NCBI RefSeq assembly: GCF_013366375.1
Contig: NZ_JABWMJ010000009.1
Coordinates: 124,001-188,000 of the forward strand
DNA from: Rhizobacter koreensis
Lineage (GTDB): Bacteria; Pseudomonadota; Gammaproteobacteria; Burkholderiales; Burkholderiaceae_C
Reading direction: 5' to 3'
DNA: 64,000 bases
This document shows, piece after piece, positions 13,270 to 24,328 of this stretch (position 1 is the first letter of the stretch; every line of letters begins with the position of its first letter). Below the pieces are notes generated by a model that worked only from the letters and a program-made list of their open reading frames with translations, ran no database searches and was not told where the DNA came from. The position numbers and the translations under genes were made by a program.

Positions 13270-14457
13270 ATGAGCAGCGGGAACATGGAGCGGGTGCTCC
13301 GGCTGATGTCCGAGAAGGGCGCGTCCGACGTCTACCTTTCGGCGAGCTCGCCGATCCTCATCAAGATCAACGGCCAGCTGCTGCAGCTGTCGGACCAGCC
13401 GCTCACGCACGCCCAGCCGCGCCAGCTGCTCGCCGAACTCCTGACGCCGAGCCAGCTCGAGGAGCTCGACGACACCGGCGAGCTCAACGTCGCGGTGTCG
13501 CTGTCGAACGTCGGGAGCTTTCGCCTGTCGGGCTTCAAGCAGCGCGGCTCGGTGGCGGCCGTGTTCCGCTGCATCCCATTCGACATCCCGTCGCTCGAGA
13601 GCCTGAACGTGCCGCCGGTTCTGAGCCAGCTCGTGCTCGAAAAGCGCGGCCTCATCCTGATGGTCGGCGCCACCGGCGCCGGCAAGAGCACCACGCTCGC
13701 TTCGATGCTCGAGCAGCGCAACCAGCAGCTCGCCGGTCACATCCTCACCATCGAGGATCCGATCGAGTTCCTGTTCCACAACAAGAAGTCGGTCATCAAC
13801 CAGCGCGAGGTCGGCCGCGACACGCAGAACCTGCAGGTGGCGCTGAAGACGGCGCTGCGGCAGGCCCCCGACTGCATCATGATCGGCGAGATCCGCGACC
13901 GCGAGACGATGACGTCGGCGATCTCGTACGCCTTGTCGGGGCACCTCGTGCTGTCGACGCTGCACGGCAACAACAGCTACCACGCCCTCGGACGGATCCT
14001 TTCGTTCTACGCGCCCGAGGCGCGGCCGGCGCTGCTCGCCGACCTGGCGGCGGGCTTGCGCTCGATCGTCTCGCAGCGCCTCCTGCGCGGGGTCGCGGGC
14101 GGCCGGATGCCGGCCGTCGAGGTGCTGCTCAATTCGAAGCTGGTGTCCGAGCTGATCGAGCGCGGCGACTTCGGCGGGGTCAAGGAAGCGATGGAGAAGT
14201 CGCTCGCCGAAGGCTCGCAGACCTTCGAGCAGGACATCGCCCGGATGATCGGCCTCAACCTCATCACCCGCGACGAGGGCCTCGCCCACGCCGATTCGCC
14301 GACCAACCTGATGTGGCGGCTGCAGAACGACATGGGCGCGCCGGCGCGCAGCGCGTCGAAGAAGGAAGAGCCCGACGACCAGCCGACCTTCACCGAGATC
14401 ACGATCGACGTGCGGCCGGAAGAGCCGGCGTCGCTGGCCGGCCTGCGCCGGCACTGA
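13270..14457 (+). CDS. pilU: PilT/PilU-type twitching motility ATPase
   Basis: A 395-residue hexameric ATPase of the type IV pilus retraction family. Walker [10 protein letters not shown] is at residues 133-141; the Asp box is [11 protein letters not shown], Walker B is [12 protein letters not shown], and the His box is [11 protein letters not shown]. The N-terminal PAS-like domain (residues 1-100) begins [19 protein letters not shown]. The length and the sequence VINQREVG favour PilU over PilT, but I cannot separate the two with certainty. No other pilus gene is nearby: it sits between dapD and dapE, 28 bases after the former and 5 before the latter. A Shine-Dalgarno-like AAAGGAG (13259-13265) precedes its ATG. 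Confidence 0.88.
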   Translation: MSSGNMERVLRLMSEKGASDVYLSASSPILIKINGQLLQLSDQPLTHAQPRQLLAELLTPSQLEELDDTGELNVAVSLSNVGSFRLSGFKQRGSVAAVFRCIPFDIPSLESLNVPPVLSQLVLEKRGLILMVGATGAGKSTTLASMLEQRNQQLAGHILTIEDPIEFLFHNKKSVINQREVGRDTQNLQVALKTALRQAPDCIMIGEIRDRETMTSAISYALSGHLVLSTLHGNNSYHALGRILSFYAPEARPALLADLAAGLRSIVSQRLLRGVAGGRMPAVEVLLNSKLVSELIERGDFGGVKEAMEKSLAEGSQTFEQDIARMIGLNLITRDEGLAHADSPTNLMWRLQNDMGAPARSASKKEEPDDQPTFTEITIDVRPEEPASLAGLRRH

Positions 14458-14462
14458 GCGGC

Positions 14463-15614
14463 GTGGACTCGCCCACCCTCGCGCTCGCCGAGCGGCTGAT
14501 CGCCCGACCCTCGGTCACCCCCGACGACGCCGGCTGCCAGGCGCTGATCGCCGAGCGACTCGCCGCGATCGGCTTCGAGTGCACCCGGCTCCCGTTCGGC
14601 CCCGACGGTGCACGCGTCGACAACCTCTGGGCCGTCAAGCGTGGTCGCGCCGAAGGCGGCCCGCTCATCGCGTTCGCCGGCCACACCGACGTCGTGCCGA
14701 CCGGACCCCTCGAGCGCTGGACCAGCGACCCGTTCGTGCCGACCCGGCGCGACGGCTTCCTCTACGGCCGCGGCGCCGCCGACATGAAGAGCTCGATCGC
14801 GGCGATGGTGGTCGCGAGCGAGGAGTTCGTCGGCGAACATCCCGACCATGCCGGGTCGATCGCCTTCCTGCTGACCAGCGACGAGGAAGGCCCGTCGATC
14901 GACGGCACCGTGCGCGTCTGCGAGTGGCTGCGCGAGCGCTCGATCCGACTCGACCACTGCATCGTCGGCGAGCCGACGTCGGTGCAGCGCCTCGGCGACA
15001 CGATCAAGAACGGCCGCCGCGGCAGCCTCTCGGCGCGCCTGACGGTGCGCGGCGTGCAGGGCCACATCGCCTACCCGCATCTCGCGAACAACCCGATCCA
15101 CGCGTTCGCGCCGGCGCTCGCCGAGCTCGCCGCGATCGAGTGGGACGCCGGCAACGCCTACTTCCCGCCGGCGAGCTGGCAGGTCTCGAACCTCCACGCC
15201 GGCACCGGCGCGACCAACGTGATCCCGGGCGAGTTGGTGGTCGACTTCAACTTCCGCTTCAGCACCGCGTCGACGCCCGAGGTGCTGAAGGCGCGTGTCG
15301 AGCACGTGCTGAAGGAACATGCGGTCGAACACGACATCGCGTGGACGCTCGGCGGCGAGCCCTTCCTCACCGAGCGCGGGCCGCTCAGCGAGGCGCTCGC
15401 GGCGTCGATCGCCGAGCACACCGGCGTGCGCACCGAGCTCTCGACCACGGGCGGCACGTCGGACGGCCGCTTCATCGCGAAGATCTGCCGCGAGGTCGTC
15501 GAGTTCGGGCCGGTCAACGAGACCATCCACAAGCTCGACGAACGCATCGAGCTGGCGAGCCTCGAGCCGCTCAAGAACGTCTACCGCGGCGCGCTCGAAC
15601 GGCTGGTGCGGTGA
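14463..15614 (+). CDS. dapE: succinyl-diaminopimelate desuccinylase
   Basis: DapE removes succinate from N-succinyl-LL-diaminopimelate, a two-zinc M20 metallopeptidase-family reaction. Metal and catalytic residues are visible in FAGHTDVVP (His, Asp), [10 protein letters not shown] (bridging Asp), TSDEEGPS (catalytic Glu and ligand Glu), and a late His in NETIHKLDE. The open frame extends upstream into the ATPase gene, but the family sequence begins at [12 protein letters not shown], so I chose the GTG at 14463, five bases after the previous stop. This gives 383 residues, normal for DapE. There is no clear ribosome site, consistent with translational coupling to the gene upstream. Confidence 0.94.
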   Translation: MDSPTLALAERLIARPSVTPDDAGCQALIAERLAAIGFECTRLPFGPDGARVDNLWAVKRGRAEGGPLIAFAGHTDVVPTGPLERWTSDPFVPTRRDGFLYGRGAADMKSSIAAMVVASEEFVGEHPDHAGSIAFLLTSDEEGPSIDGTVRVCEWLRERSIRLDHCIVGEPTSVQRLGDTIKNGRRGSLSARLTVRGVQGHIAYPHLANNPIHAFAPALAELAAIEWDAGNAYFPPASWQVSNLHAGTGATNVIPGELVVDFNFRFSTASTPEVLKARVEHVLKEHAVEHDIAWTLGGEPFLTERGPLSEALAASIAEHTGVRTELSTTGGTSDGRFIAKICREVVEFGPVNETIHKLDERIELASLEPLKNVYRGALERLVR

Positions 15615-15630
15615 CCGGCAGAATGCCGGC

Positions 15631-16527
15631 ATGACGCTGATCGAGCTGATCGAGGACGGGGCGCGCCGCCTCAAGGAGGCCGGCGTGTCGTTCGGCCACG
15701 GCACCACCAACGCGTTCGACGAGTCGGCCTGGCTCGTGATGTGGGCGCTCGGCATGCCGATCGACATGCTCGAGGACACCGCATCGAAGGTGCTCGACGA
15801 CACCCAGTTGGCCAAGGCGCGCGAGCTGGTCACGCGCCGCATCGAGACGCGCACGCCGGCGGCCTATCTCACGCGCGAGGCGTGGCTGCAGAACGTGCCG
15901 TTCTACGTCGACGAGCGCAGCATCGTTCCGCGTTCGCTGATCGCCGAGCTGCTGGCCGACGGCGAAGGCACCGGAACGCTCGATGCCTGGCTCGACGAGC
16001 GCACGACGCGCGTGCTCGACCTCTGCACCGGCAACGGCAGCCTGGCGGTGATCGCGGCGATGGCGTACCCCGATGTCGTCGTCGACGCTGCCGACATCTC
16101 GGACGACGCGCTCGCCGTCGCTCGCATCAACGTCGACAAACACAAGCTCGGCGAGCGAATTACGCTGCTCAAGGCCGACCTGTTCGAGGGCGTGCAGGGG
16201 CTTTACGACCTCATCGTCTGCAACCCTCCATACGTGAACGCCGACAGCATGGCGAAGCTCCCGCCCGAGTACCGTGCCGAGCCCGCGCTCGCGCTGGCCG
16301 GCGGCGCCGATGGCATGGACCTGGTGCGCCGCATCGTCGCGGGCGCGGCCGAACGCCTCACGGACATCGGCGTGATCGTCATCGAGATCGGCCACGAGCG
16401 GCAACACTTCGAGGCCGCATTCCCGCGCCTTGAAGCCGCATGGCTCGAGACCAGCGCCGGCGACGGTCAGGTGGTGCTGCTGACGCGCGACGCGCTGCTC
16501 GGCAAGGCGACGCAGCGCCGGCGCTGA
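15631..16527 (+). CDS. prmB: 50S ribosomal protein L3 glutamine methyltransferase
   Basis: PrmB methylates a glutamine of ribosomal protein L3 using S-adenosylmethionine. The 298-residue protein has the N-terminal helical domain (MTLIELIEDGARRLKEAGVS...), the SAM-binding motif I VLDLCTGNGSLAV, and the diagnostic substrate-binding NPPY in VCNPPYVNA. The HemK/PrmC relatives share NPPY, but the sequence GTTNAFDESAWLVMW near the N terminus is typical of PrmB. It starts 16 bases after dapE, so it is likely the last gene of the dap transcription unit. Confidence 0.93.
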   Translation: MTLIELIEDGARRLKEAGVSFGHGTTNAFDESAWLVMWALGMPIDMLEDTASKVLDDTQLAKARELVTRRIETRTPAAYLTREAWLQNVPFYVDERSIVPRSLIAELLADGEGTGTLDAWLDERTTRVLDLCTGNGSLAVIAAMAYPDVVVDAADISDDALAVARINVDKHKLGERITLLKADLFEGVQGLYDLIVCNPPYVNADSMAKLPPEYRAEPALALAGGADGMDLVRRIVAGAAERLTDIGVIVIEIGHERQHFEAAFPRLEAAWLETSAGDGQVVLLTRDALLGKATQRRR

Positions 16528-16757
16528 GCACGGCGAGGTCCGGGGTCCCGTCGCCGTCGAGCGCTGCCGCGCCGGCTTCGTCAGCGTCGCGCCTGCAACC
16601 GCCACCACGAGCGCCGCCGGTCCGACGCGCGACAATCGCTGGTTCCCCGCGCCGCGTCGCGCATGCCCGCGCGGGGTTGGCGCCCCTGCCGGCGTCGCAG
16701 TGCGGCGCCGCGGCTCGCAATCCTCGCCTTCGTTCGACCTCAACGCTCCCGCCGCCG

Positions 16758-18836
<2,079 letters not shown>

Positions 18837-18885
18837 CGCGCGGCCCGCGAATGCCGCCCCGCTCCCACAGCACGAAGGAACGACG

Positions 18886-19314
18886 ATGACGACCAAGCTC
18901 GAGAAGACGCTCTACACCGCGCACGCGCGCAGCACGGGGGGCCGCGAAGGCAGCTCGCGCAGCGACGACGGCAAGCTCGACGTGAAGCTCTCGCCGCCGA
19001 AGGAGATGGGCGGCAGCGGCGCGGGCACCAACCCCGAGCAGCTGTTCGCCGCCGGCTACTCGGCGTGCTTCCTCGGCGCGCTGAAGGCGGTTGCCGGCAA
19101 GCAGAAGGTGAGCCTGCCGGCCGAGACGTCGATCGAGGCGGACGTCGGCATCGGTCCGATCCCGCAGGGCTACGGCATCGAGGTCGCGCTGCGCGTGTCG
19201 ATCCCCGGCATGGAGCGCGAGCAGGCGCGCCAGCTCGTCGACGCCGCGCACCAGGTGTGCCCGTACTCGAACGCGACGCGCGGCAACATCGACGTCTCGC
19301 TCGACGTCGTCTGA
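18886..19314 (+). CDS. ohr: organic hydroperoxide resistance protein (Ohr/OsmC family)
   Basis: Ohr reduces organic hydroperoxides with a pair of reactive cysteines. The 142-residue protein has Cys61 in [12 protein letters not shown] (peroxidatic) and Cys125 in [13 protein letters not shown] (resolving), the standard Ohr spacing, and the N-terminal start [18 protein letters not shown]. The VCPYSxAT motif separates Ohr from OsmC. Family knowledge says such genes are often controlled by an OhrR repressor, but no OhrR gene is visible nearby. It starts 49 bases after the ABC-F gene and has a GAAGGAAC-like ribosome site. Confidence 0.93.
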   Translation: MTTKLEKTLYTAHARSTGGREGSSRSDDGKLDVKLSPPKEMGGSGAGTNPEQLFAAGYSACFLGALKAVAGKQKVSLPAETSIEADVGIGPIPQGYGIEVALRVSIPGMEREQARQLVDAAHQVCPYSNATRGNIDVSLDVV

Positions 19315-19355
19315 CGCCCCCGAGCGCCCACGCCTCGCGGCGCGCGGCTTTCACG

Positions 19356-19673
19356 ATGTACGACCACAACCAGACGCTGGTTCCCGACTCGTTCCTCGCG
19401 CTCTACACGAGGAACAGCCGGCCGACGCTCGAACGGCGCGAACTCGAGGCGCGCTACGAGGCGTGCGAGGACCTGGCGTTGCACGTCGCCGAGCTTTGCC
19501 GCAACCGCCAGCAGGGCGTCGACGACGCGCCGGAGGCGCTGCACCACTGCTACGACGGCCTGATCGCGCCACCGCTGTCGACGCCGCGCCCCGAGGCGGT
19601 GTGGGTCGTCAGGCGCGTCGCCGAGCTGCTGGAGTGGCCGGTGCCGGGATGGGTCGATTCGGCCGGGGAATAG
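19356..19673 (+). CDS. small conserved-looking protein, function unknown
   Basis: A 105-residue acidic protein starting [20 protein letters not shown]. It has an Arg/Glu-rich helical segment ([24 protein letters not shown]), cysteines, and ends with [11 protein letters not shown] do not know its function. Proteins with a similar start exist in Burkholderiales and have sometimes carried the label ATPase with chaperone activity, but no nucleotide-binding motif is visible here, so I would not use that name. It lies 41 bases after ohr on the same strand. The frame is open further upstream, but the ATG at 19356 is the obvious beginning of the coherent protein. Confidence 0.62.
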   Translation: MYDHNQTLVPDSFLALYTRNSRPTLERRELEARYEACEDLALHVAELCRNRQQGVDDAPEALHHCYDGLIAPPLSTPRPEAVWVVRRVAELLEWPVPGWVDSAGE

Positions 19674-19849
19674 CCGCGCGGCGAGCAGTGCGCGCGTCAA
19701 CTGCCCGTCGGCCCGCGCCGCACCGGCGGGCGATCCAACGGCACAGCGGTCCGGGCTGAGGCACCGCGACACGTCGACCAAAGACCACGAGCAGCGGAAA
19801 CGCTGATCGAAAATCTTCAGCACCGGCTCGAGGCGAGCCGCGCCCGCAC

Positions 19850-20791
19850 TCAGCCAGCGAGCAGCCTCAGCATCAGCTCGATGCGCGCCTTCACCGGCGT
19901 CAGGTCGCCGGCCGACGGCAGGCGGTCGTCGGCCCGCGTCGACGATTCGATCACCCGCCCGTCGAGGCAGCGCGTGCTGCGCAGCACCGGCAGTCCATCT
20001 CGGGCAGCGTCGAGCAGCGCGGCCTCGAGATCCCGATGCACGCTGCCGTTGCCGCTACCGGCGACCACCAGTCCGTGCACGCCGGCGGCGCGCAGCGCGT
20101 CCACGGTCGCAGCGCGCGCACCGGCCGCGCTGCTCACGATCTCGACCCACGGCCAACCCGCGGCGTCCGCCGGCAATCGATCGAGTCCCAGCGGCTCCCC
20201 GTGCGGCCACCGCCGCAGCTCGCGCAACGCGCCCTCCTCGACCCGCGCGACCACGCCGGCGTCGCCCGACGTGAACGGATCGAGCCGGTAGGGGTGCGCC
20301 TTGCGGACGTCGCGGGCGGCGTGCACCGCGCCCGCGAACGCGACGAGCACGCCCGCCGCACCCGCGTGCCGGGCGGCCGCGATCGCATCGGCCATGTTCT
20401 GCGGGCCGTCGGCCTGGCGCGAAGTCGCAGGGCGCATCGCACCGGTCAGCACCACCGGCCTGGTCGGTGCGAGGACGCGCTGCAGGAAGTACGCGGTCTC
20501 TTCGATCGTGTCGGTGCCGTGGGTGACCACGACGCCGGCAACGTCGTCGCGCGCAAGGTGGTGCGCCACGCGCGCGGCCAGCACGCGCCAGGTCGCGACG
20601 TCCATGTCCTTGCTGTCGAGCTGCGCGACCTGCTCGGCCTCGCAGGCACCGGCAGCCCCGAGCCCCGCCAGCAGCGCGTCGACCGGCCGCGCCGCCGCGC
20701 GGTACGACACGTTGTCGGACGCGCTCGCGGCCTCGCCGGCGATCGTGCCGCCGGTTCCCAATACCACCACCACGCGCGAATCGCTTCCCAT
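19850..20791 (-). CDS. asparaginase
   Basis: The 313-residue protein belongs to the asparaginase/glutaminase family and hydrolyses asparagine to aspartate and ammonia. The two catalytic threonines are visible: one in [10 protein letters not shown] (Thr16) and one in [16 protein letters not shown], the latter with the adjacent Asp. No signal peptide is present, suggesting a cytoplasmic, type I-like enzyme, although the sequence layout is closer to type II enzymes. The frame is open to 20863, but I chose the ATG at 20791 because the family begins at the first beta strand [10 protein letters not shown]. The start is only 11 bases from the LexA box shared with lexA. Confidence 0.9.
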   Translation of the reverse strand: MGSDSRVVVVLGTGGTIAGEAASASDNVSYRAAARPVDALLAGLGAAGACEAEQVAQLDSKDMDVATWRVLAARVAHHLARDDVAGVVVTHGTDTIEETAYFLQRVLAPTRPVVLTGAMRPATSRQADGPQNMADAIAAARHAGAAGVLVAFAGAVHAARDVRKAHPYRLDPFTSGDAGVVARVEEGALRELRRWPHGEPLGLDRLPADAAGWPWVEIVSSAAGARAATVDALRAAGVHGLVVAGSGNGSVHRDLEAALLDAARDGLPVLRSTRCLDGRVIESSTRADDRLPSAGDLTPVKARIELMLRLLAG

Positions 20792-20801
20792 TCGATGCAA
20801 A

Positions 20802-20817
20802 CTGGATAAAAATACAG
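20802..20817. promoter_or_regulatory. LexA operator (SOS box)
   Basis: The site reads CTGGATAAAAATACAG: CTG, ten AT-rich bases, CAG. This matches the proteobacterial LexA consensus CTG-N10-CAG, and it ends 57 bases before the lexA start. It should mediate lexA autoregulation. Because it is also within about 10 bases of the divergent asparaginase start, LexA binding may affect that gene too. One half-site (CTGG instead of CTGT) deviates from the best form. Confidence 0.85.
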
Positions 20818-20874
20818 GGCTGGATGGATCGCCAGCCGAACGCCTGCCGGTGCGCCACCGCACGAGGAAACCTC

Positions 20875-21552
20875 ATGAGCGAGATGCCGAAACTCACCGA
20901 TCGCCAGCAGCAGATTCTCGACCTGGTGCAAAGCGCCATCGAACGCACCGGCGCGCCACCCACGCGTGCCGAGATCGCCAACGAACTCGGCTTCAAGTCG
21001 GCCAACGCCGCCGAAGAGCACCTGCAGGCGCTCGCCCGCAAAGGCGTCATCGAGCTGGTCGGCGGCACCTCGCGCGGCATCCGCCTCCACGCCGACACGC
21101 TGCGCGCGCTCAACCTGTCGCGCAACAAGCAGTTCAGCCTGCCGCTGCCGAGCCTGGCGCAGCTCTCGCTGCCGCTGGTCGGCCGCGTCGCGGCGGGCAG
21201 CCCGATCCTCGCGCAGGAGCACATCGACCGCACCTTCGTCGTCGAATCGACGCTGTTCGCGCGCCGCCCCGACTACCTGCTCAAGGTGCGCGGCATGAGC
21301 ATGCGCGACGCCGGCATCATGGACGGCGACCTTCTCGCCGTGCAGAAGGCCAGCGACGCCCGCAACGGCCAGATTGTCGTCGCCCGCATCGGCGACGACG
21401 TCACGGTCAAGCGCTTCAAGCGCGCACGCGGCCATGTCGAACTCGCGCCCGAGAACCCCGACTTCGAGACCATCGTCGTCGCTCCCGGCGACGAGACGTT
21501 CGCGATCGAGGGCCTCGCGGTGGGCCTGATCCGCAACAACATGCTGATGTGA
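20875..21552 (+). CDS. lexA: SOS repressor LexA
   Basis: LexA represses SOS genes until RecA filaments stimulate its self-cleavage. The 225-residue protein has an N-terminal winged helix ([15 protein letters not shown], residues 4-18) and a C-terminal S24 peptidase domain. The cleavage site is Ala107-Gly108 in GRVAAGSP; the catalytic dyad is Ser142 (RGMSMRD) and Lys179 (DDVTVKRFK). The frame extends to 20824, but the ATG at 20875 has the ribosome site GAGGAAA and gives the family length. A LexA box lies upstream at 20802-20817. A small helix-hairpin-helix gene follows after 15 bases. Confidence 0.98.
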   Translation: MSEMPKLTDRQQQILDLVQSAIERTGAPPTRAEIANELGFKSANAAEEHLQALARKGVIELVGGTSRGIRLHADTLRALNLSRNKQFSLPLPSLAQLSLPLVGRVAAGSPILAQEHIDRTFVVESTLFARRPDYLLKVRGMSMRDAGIMDGDLLAVQKASDARNGQIVVARIGDDVTVKRFKRARGHVELAPENPDFETIVVAPGDETFAIEGLAVGLIRNNMLM

Positions 21553-21567
21553 CCCGAGGCGCGTGAC

Positions 21568-21960
21568 GTGAGCCAGGCCGCTCCGGGCGCGATCGAACGC
21601 GCATCCCGCCCCGACGAAACCGCGACGCACGCGCCGCTCGGGTCGGCCGAGCGCCGCACGGCCGTCATCAAGTCACCCAAGGCGCGCAGCGCCGCCGAGT
21701 GCCGCACGCTCGAGCAGCTGCCGAACATCGGCCCCTCGATGGCAGCGAGCCTGCGGCTCATCGGCATCGACGAGCCTCGCGACCTGAGCGGCAAGGATGC
21801 CTTGGCGCTCTATCGCGCGTTGTGCCGGGCGAGCGGCCAGCGTCAGGACCCGTGTGTCCTCGACACCTTCATGGCCGCGACCGACTTCATGGCCGGTGCG
21901 CCGGCGGCGCCGTGGTGGGCGTATACGGCGCGGCGGAAGGCGGCATTCGGCGAGTTCTAG
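21568..21960 (+). CDS. helix-hairpin-helix protein (Cdd1-like)
   Basis: A 130-residue protein. The first 40 residues are unstructured-looking; from residue 42 it reads AAECRTLEQLPNIGPSMAASLRLIG, a helix-hairpin-helix of the kind seen in Cdd1/pathogenicity-locus proteins, followed by DPCVLDTFMAATDFM and WWAYTARRK. Family members of this sort are small and their biochemical role is unknown; HhH motifs usually bind DNA non-specifically. The gene starts with GTG 15 bases after lexA, so it could be co-transcribed and SOS-induced. That is inference from spacing only. Confidence 0.75.
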   Translation: MSQAAPGAIERASRPDETATHAPLGSAERRTAVIKSPKARSAAECRTLEQLPNIGPSMAASLRLIGIDEPRDLSGKDALALYRALCRASGQRQDPCVLDTFMAATDFMAGAPAAPWWAYTARRKAAFGEF

Positions 21961-22157
21961 CCGCGTCCGGGCGCAGGCGCGCTGGATGCGCGACGCGAGA
22001 CGCAAGCCCGTCCGCGCAAGCCGCAGGCGTCAGCGAGCGGGATGGCACGGCAGACGCCGCGGATCTGCGCCGCCCTCGTGCCCCTATTCGAGCCACTGGG
22101 CGCAGGCCGCATGGCCGACGATGCCGGTATCGGGTCGTCGACCTGCCACCACGCGTC

Positions 22158-22469
22158 ATGTCAGCTCTTCCGCTTCAATCCCTGCTGCGCACCATCGGCA
22201 TCCGGCCGTCGCTCGTCGATGCGCGGTTCGACTTCGCCGATTCGCTCGCGGACGTCTGCGCGCCTCAGGTGGGCGACGTGGTCGAGCAGATCAGCGAAGC
22301 GCGCTCGCTCGACGAGCTGTGGCAGTTCCGCACGGCCATCTTCAGCCTCGTCGCACGCCAGCACCACGAGGGCGAGGCGCGGCGCCGGCTGAAGGCCCTG
22401 GCGCGGCACGCGCCGCCGCGGCGTCGGGTCCTGGCGTCGCCCGAGACGACCGCGCACGCTGCGTTCTGA
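22158..22469 (+). CDS. small hypothetical protein
   Basis: A 103-residue basic protein, MSALPLQSLLRTIGIRPS..., with a predicted helical middle (DVVEQISEARSLDELWQFRTAIFSLVARQHHEGEARRRLKAL) and an Arg-rich tail. I do not recognise it. The frame is open from much further upstream, but the coherent, non-repetitive sequence begins at this ATG. It shares strand with lexA and the HhH gene, with 197 bases between it and the latter. Codon usage looks typical of the surrounding genes. It may be a real lineage-specific gene; a shadow frame is the alternative. Confidence 0.45.
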   Translation: MSALPLQSLLRTIGIRPSLVDARFDFADSLADVCAPQVGDVVEQISEARSLDELWQFRTAIFSLVARQHHEGEARRRLKALARHAPPRRRVLASPETTAHAAF

Positions 22470-22556
22470 GCGCCCGCGTCGCGCCGCCCCCGGCGATCGC
22501 GTGCCGAACGCCGGTGCGCTCCGCAAGTCACGCCGGGATCGACGCGAGGCCGTCCC

Positions 22557-23066
22557 TCAGCGCGGCGCGCCCAGGTAGTCGAGCTTGCCGAGCTCGACGC
22601 CGTTGTGGCGCAGCAGCGCGTACACGGTCGTCACGTGGAAGAAGAAGTTCGGCAGCGCGAAGTGGCGCAGGTAGTCCTCGCCTTTCATCGTGATCGACGT
22701 GTCGCGGCGCGGCACCACCACGTCGCGGTCCTCGGTGCCGTCGATGCGGTCGGCGGGAACCGAGCTCAGGTAGTCGGACGTGCGGCGGATGCGCTCGCGC
22801 AGCTCGGCGAGCGTCTTCTCGTCGTCGGCGAAGCCCGGTGCCTCGCTGCCGGCGAGGCGTGCGACGCAGAACTTGGCGGCGTCGCACGCGATCTGCACCT
22901 GCTTGGGCAGCGGCAGCATGTCGGGCGCGAGCCGCGCGGTCATGTACACCGACGCGTCGAAGCGCTTGGCCTGCGCGTGCGCCTCGGCCTTGTCGAGCCA
23001 GGCGGTCATGTTGCCCAGCATGCGCTGGAAGATCGGCACGCTGGCGCGATGCATGGTGATGGTCAT
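22557..23066 (-). CDS. DUF1993 family protein
   Basis: A 169-residue protein matching the DUF1993 pattern: MTITMHRASVPIFQRMLGNM at the start, then a helical body with MTARLAPDMLPLPKQVQIACDAAK and a C-terminal ALPNFFFHVTTVYALLRHNGVELGK. The fold is probably a DinB-like four-helix bundle; the reaction is unknown. The start at 23066 is backed by a ribosome site (GAGGACCTCCCG upstream in the reading direction). It is divergent from the hydroxyacid dehydrogenase gene with 254 bases between the two starts. Confidence 0.85.
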   Translation of the reverse strand: MTITMHRASVPIFQRMLGNMTAWLDKAEAHAQAKRFDASVYMTARLAPDMLPLPKQVQIACDAAKFCVARLAGSEAPGFADDEKTLAELRERIRRTSDYLSSVPADRIDGTEDRDVVVPRRDTSITMKGEDYLRHFALPNFFFHVTTVYALLRHNGVELGKLDYLGAPR

Positions 23067-23320
23067 CGGGAGGTCCTCTCGAGAAGTGGGTCGATGCCCG
23101 CATGCTAAGGGCGACCCGAACGCCTGCTGTCGCCCGGCACCATGCATTCCGATGCGGCTCAGTGGCGCGATCGCCGCCGCCGCGAGCACCGCCGATGCGT
23201 TCGGCGCCCGGCGTGCACAATCGCCGACGGCGCCGCCGTGACCCGGGGCGCCGCGGTCAGGCACCCAGCGGGTGCGTCAACGACGGGTGCCTCGCGGCGC
23301 CACCGCCGATCAGGTTGCGC

Positions 23321-24328
23321 GTGAACATCATCATCCTCGACGACTACCAGGACGCCGTGCGCAAGCTCAAGTGCGCGTCGATGCTGGACAGTCTCAACGC
23401 CAAGGTCTTCACCAACACGGTCAAGGGCATCGGCCAGCTCTCGGTACGGCTGCGCGACGCCGAGGTGCTGGTGCTGATCCGCGAGCGCACCCACTTTCCG
23501 CGCCAGCTGCTCGAGAAGCTCCCGAAGCTGCGCCTGATCGCGCAGACCGGGCGCATCGGCCCGCACGTCGACGTCGAGACGTGCACGCGCCTGGGCATCG
23601 CGGTCGCCGAGGGCGTCGGCTCGCCGACCGCGCCGGCCGAATTGACGTGGGCGCTCATCATGGCCGCGATGCGGCGCCTGCCGCAGTACATCGGCAACCT
23701 CAAGCACGGCGCCTGGCAGCAGTCGGGCCTCAAGTCGGCGTCGATGCCGCCGAACTTCGGCCTCGGCCTCGTGCTCAAGGGCCGCACCCTCGGCATCTGG
23801 GGCTACGGTCGCATCGGCCGGCTCGTCGCCGGCTACGGCCGTGCGTTCGGCATGGAGGTGCAGGTCTGGGGCAGCGAGGCCGCGCGGGCGCGCGCGCGCG
23901 ACGACGGTTTCGGCAGCGCCGACAGCTGCGAGGCGTTCTTCGAGAACTGCGACGTCGTCTCGCTGCACCTGCGCCTCACGGACGAGACGCGCGGCATCGT
24001 CACGCTCGACGCGCTCTCGCACATGAAGCCGACCGCGCTGCTGGTGAACACCTCGCGCGCCGAGCTGATCCAGGAGAACGCGCTGGTCTCGGCGCTCAAC
24101 CGCGGACGCCCCGGCATGGCCGCCGTCGACGTGTTCGAGAGCGAGCCGATCCTGCAGGGCCACCCGCTGCTGCGTCTCGAGAACGCGATCTGCACGCCGC
24201 ACATCGGCTACGTCGAGCTCGACAGCTACGAGCTCTACTTCCAGGCCGCGTTCGAGAACGTCGTCAACTTCATCGCCGGCACGCCGACCCACATCGTCAA
24301 CCCGGACGCCCTGCGCGTGCATCGATGA
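23321..24328 (+). CDS. D-2-hydroxyacid dehydrogenase family protein
   Basis: A 335-residue NAD(P)-dependent dehydrogenase of the D-isomer-specific 2-hydroxyacid family. The nucleotide-binding motif GIWGYGRIGRLVAGYG follows an N-terminal catalytic half (IIILDDYQDAVRKL). The active-site Arg is probably in VNTSRAELI, the Glu in VFESEPI, and the His in CTPHIGYVE. Substrate is unknown. I took the GTG at 23321 as start because the family begins with the NIIILDDYQ strand. The stop overlaps the start of the following MFS gene (ATGA at 24325-24328), so the pair is translationally coupled. Confidence 0.9.
   Translation: MNIIILDDYQDAVRKLKCASMLDSLNAKVFTNTVKGIGQLSVRLRDAEVLVLIRERTHFPRQLLEKLPKLRLIAQTGRIGPHVDVETCTRLGIAVAEGVGSPTAPAELTWALIMAAMRRLPQYIGNLKHGAWQQSGLKSASMPPNFGLGLVLKGRTLGIWGYGRIGRLVAGYGRAFGMEVQVWGSEAARARARDDGFGSADSCEAFFENCDVVSLHLRLTDETRGIVTLDALSHMKPTALLVNTSRAELIQENALVSALNRGRPGMAAVDVFESEPILQGHPLLRLENAICTPHIGYVELDSYELYFQAAFENVVNFIAGTPTHIVNPDALRVHR

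Noticed and set aside
20791-20863. Upstream extension of the asparaginase frame
   Set aside because: The extra 24 codons would have to be read through the LexA operator and start with GTG; the family similarity begins after the ATG at 20791.
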